DNA of 7,403 nucleotides, from contig JANYFX010000004.1 of the NCBI GenBank assembly GCA_025359585.1, positions 1-7,403 on the forward strand, in the 5' to 3' direction. Of this stretch, positions 6,256-7,403 are shown one piece after another. A model generated the notes under the pieces. It had not been told where the DNA came from. It saw only the letters and a program-made list of their open reading frames with translations, and searched no databases. This DNA is from Rhizobacter sp. (lineage in GTDB: Bacteria; Pseudomonadota; Gammaproteobacteria; Burkholderiales; Burkholderiaceae_C). Position 1 is the stretch's first letter, and every line of letters starts with the position of its first letter. A program made the position numbers and the translations under genes.

Positions 6256-7178
6256 GCACCTTGCCCGCGACCATGCCGCCGGGCTCGGCGGCGCTCGTCA
6301 CCGGTGGTGTCGGCTTCATCGGCAGCCACCTGTGCGCGAAGCTGGCAGCGGCGGGCGTCAGCGTGCATTCGGCCAGCCGCCGCGAGCACCCGGGCGGCGA
6401 ACACTTCCGCCACTGGTCGGTGGACCTCTCGGACTTCTCCGCCGTCGGCCGGCTGCTCGACGAGACACGGCCCGACTACGTCTTCCATCTCGCGAGTCAC
6501 GTTCAGGGCGCGCCCGACCTGAAGCACCTGCTGCCGGCCTTTCACGGCAACCTGGCGACGACCGTCAATCTGCTGACGGCCGTGGCCGAGCGTGGCTGTC
6601 GACGGATCGTGATGACCGGCTCGTTCATGGAGCCGAGCGCCACACCGGCCGACATGACGCCGACCTCGCCCTACGCGGCCGCCAAGTGGTCGAGCGGCGC
6701 GTACGCGCGCATGTTCCACGCCTTGTACGGCGTGCCGGTCACGACGGCGCGTGTCTTCATGGTCTACGGCCCCGGCCAGCAAGACCTGACCAAGCTCGTC
6801 CCGTACGCCATTGGCCGCCTGCTCAAGGGCGAGGCACCGCAGATCACGAGCGGGCGACGCCTGGTCGACTGGGTCTACGCCGAGGACGTCGCCGAAGGCT
6901 TCCTGCGGCTCGCATTGGCGCCGGCCGCCGTCGGCAAGACCGTCGATCTCGGCTCCGGTTCCCTGATCGCCACGGCGGACCTCGTCGCGCTCCTCTGCCG
7001 GCTTGTCGACCCCTCGCTGCAGGCGCAGGTCGGCGCGCTGCCGGACCGGCCGATGGAGCCCACGGGCGCGGCTCACGTCGAAGAGAGTTTCAACACGATC
7101 GGGTGGTCGCCTCGGATCGGCCTCGAAGAAGGTCTGAAGCGCACGATCGAGTTCTACCGTCAACAACAGGGAACGTGA
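6252..7178 (+). CDS. NAD(P)-dependent extended SDR, sugar epimerase/dehydratase/reductase family
   Basis: Acts on a nucleotide-linked sugar in the cytoplasm, most plausibly reducing the 4-keto group (or epimerising) after C-methylation. Product 308 residues, a normal length. The Rossmann dinucleotide motif T-G18-G-V-G21-F-I-G24-S-H lies at the N-terminus, the catalytic pair is Y141-A-A-A-K145, and the Ser/Thr of the triad is likely in T122-G-S124. V-Y-G-P-G and D-W-V-Y-A-E-D-V-A are characteristic of extended SDR sugar enzymes. The GTG start is inside the preceding stop (GTGA overlap) and has no strong ribosome site of its own, which suggests translational coupling; a Met at residue 8 is a possible alternative. 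It has no hexose 4,6-dehydratase active-site block that I can recognise, so reductase/epimerase is favoured over dehydratase. Confidence 0.88.
   Translation: MSTLPATMPPGSAALVTGGVGFIGSHLCAKLAAAGVSVHSASRREHPGGEHFRHWSVDLSDFSAVGRLLDETRPDYVFHLASHVQGAPDLKHLLPAFHGNLATTVNLLTAVAERGCRRIVMTGSFMEPSATPADMTPTSPYAAAKWSSGAYARMFHALYGVPVTTARVFMVYGPGQQDLTKLVPYAIGRLLKGEAPQITSGRRLVDWVYAEDVAEGFLRLALAPAAVGKTVDLGSGSLIATADLVALLCRLVDPSLQAQVGALPDRPMEPTGAAHVEESFNTIGWSPRIGLEEGLKRTIEFYRQQQGT
7168..7173 (+). promoter_or_regulatory. Ribosome binding site for the flavoprotein gene
   Basis: AGGGAA lies 9 nt before the ATG at 7183, overlapping the last codons of the SDR gene. It is a moderate site and supports the chosen start. 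Confidence 0.45.
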
Positions 7179-7182
7179 CACC

Positions 7183-7403
7183 ATGACAAAGATCGCAGTG
7201 CTGGGAACGGGCATGTCGGCATTCGGGGCCGCGCACAGGCTCGCGGCGGAGCCGGTCGACGTCGTGCTCTACGACAGGGCCGCATTTTTCGGCGGACAGA
7301 CGGTGTCGTACCGCTCGCCTTCGGGCTTCACGTTCGACAAGGGACCGCATGTCTCCTTCACCAAGGACGAGCGTGTTCAGGCGCTGCTGGCCGATGCCGT
7401 CGA
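7183..7403 (+). CDS. FAD-dependent amine-oxidase/UDP-galactopyranose-mutase-like flavoprotein, N-terminal part only
   Basis: Only the first 73 codons are in the window; the gene runs off the right edge. The visible part is an FAD-binding Rossmann start: beta strand K-I-A-V-L, then G8-T-G10-M-S-A13 (a GxGxxA/G variant), and Y30-D31-R at the end of the second strand, where the acidic residue binds the ribose of FAD. This is followed by F-F-G37-G38-Q-T and F-D52-K-G-P-H56, a pattern shared by flavin amine oxidases, phytoene-desaturase-like proteins and UDP-galactopyranose mutases. It starts 4 nt after the SDR stop, so it belongs to the same operon. In a sugar operon it may oxidise or isomerise a nucleotide sugar or a lipid/glycan intermediate; the family member cannot be named without the rest. 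Confidence 0.8.
   Translation, partial: MTKIAVLGTGMSAFGAAHRLAAEPVDVVLYDRAAFFGGQTVSYRSPSGFTFDKGPHVSFTKDERVQALLADAV

Noticed and set aside
6021..7214. 397-codon minus-strand open frame opposite the SDR gene
   Set aside because: Spans three real genes on the other strand, is Arg-rich, and has no recognisable domain.

Overview
The window is G+C-rich DNA (about two thirds G+C by eye) with dense coding and strong third-position G/C bias. It looks like a proteobacterial chromosome. The protein types (a periplasmic PQQ/cytochrome c dehydrogenase and a glycan nucleotide-sugar operon) and codon use would suit a beta-proteobacterium of the Burkholderiales, but this is an impression and no rRNA or marker gene is present. 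No tRNA, rRNA, insertion sequence, CRISPR array or origin was seen.

Layout. (1) 12-1175 (+): an uncharacterised protein with one N-terminal hydrophobic segment and two ungapped copies of a ~94-residue domain; its true 5' end may lie left of the window. (2) 1176-1281: a short convergent gap holding a perfect 12-bp hairpin, probably a two-way terminator. (3) 1282-3453 (-): a quinohemoprotein dehydrogenase with an N-terminal membrane anchor, a c-type cytochrome domain and a PQQ-binding eight-bladed propeller of the methanol/ethanol dehydrogenase type. (4) 3454-3712: a divergent intergenic region with no convincing promoter but two small inverted repeats. (5) 3713 to beyond 7403 (+): a tight operon of four genes. 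These are a nucleotide-sugar C-methyltransferase, a DUF4910-type zinc aminopeptidase-like protein, an extended SDR (NAD-dependent epimerase/dehydratase/reductase), and the start of an FAD-dependent amine-oxidase/mutase-like flavoprotein cut by the window end. The first three overlap at their stop/start codons (TGATG, GTGA), and the fourth starts 4 nt after the third stops.

How they may work together. The methyltransferase family puts a methyl group on carbon (usually C3) of an NDP-4-keto-6-deoxyhexose, and an SDR would then reduce the 4-keto group. The operon therefore most likely supplies a C-methyl-branched deoxysugar for a surface polysaccharide or glycosylated metabolite. The 4,6-dehydratase, nucleotidyltransferase and glycosyltransferases are not in the window. 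The role of the peptidase-like enzyme, translationally coupled into this sugar pathway, is the least explained part. The convergent/divergent PQQ dehydrogenase is probably a separate transcription unit feeding electrons from a periplasmic alcohol to the respiratory chain; no functional link to the sugar genes can be read from the sequence.
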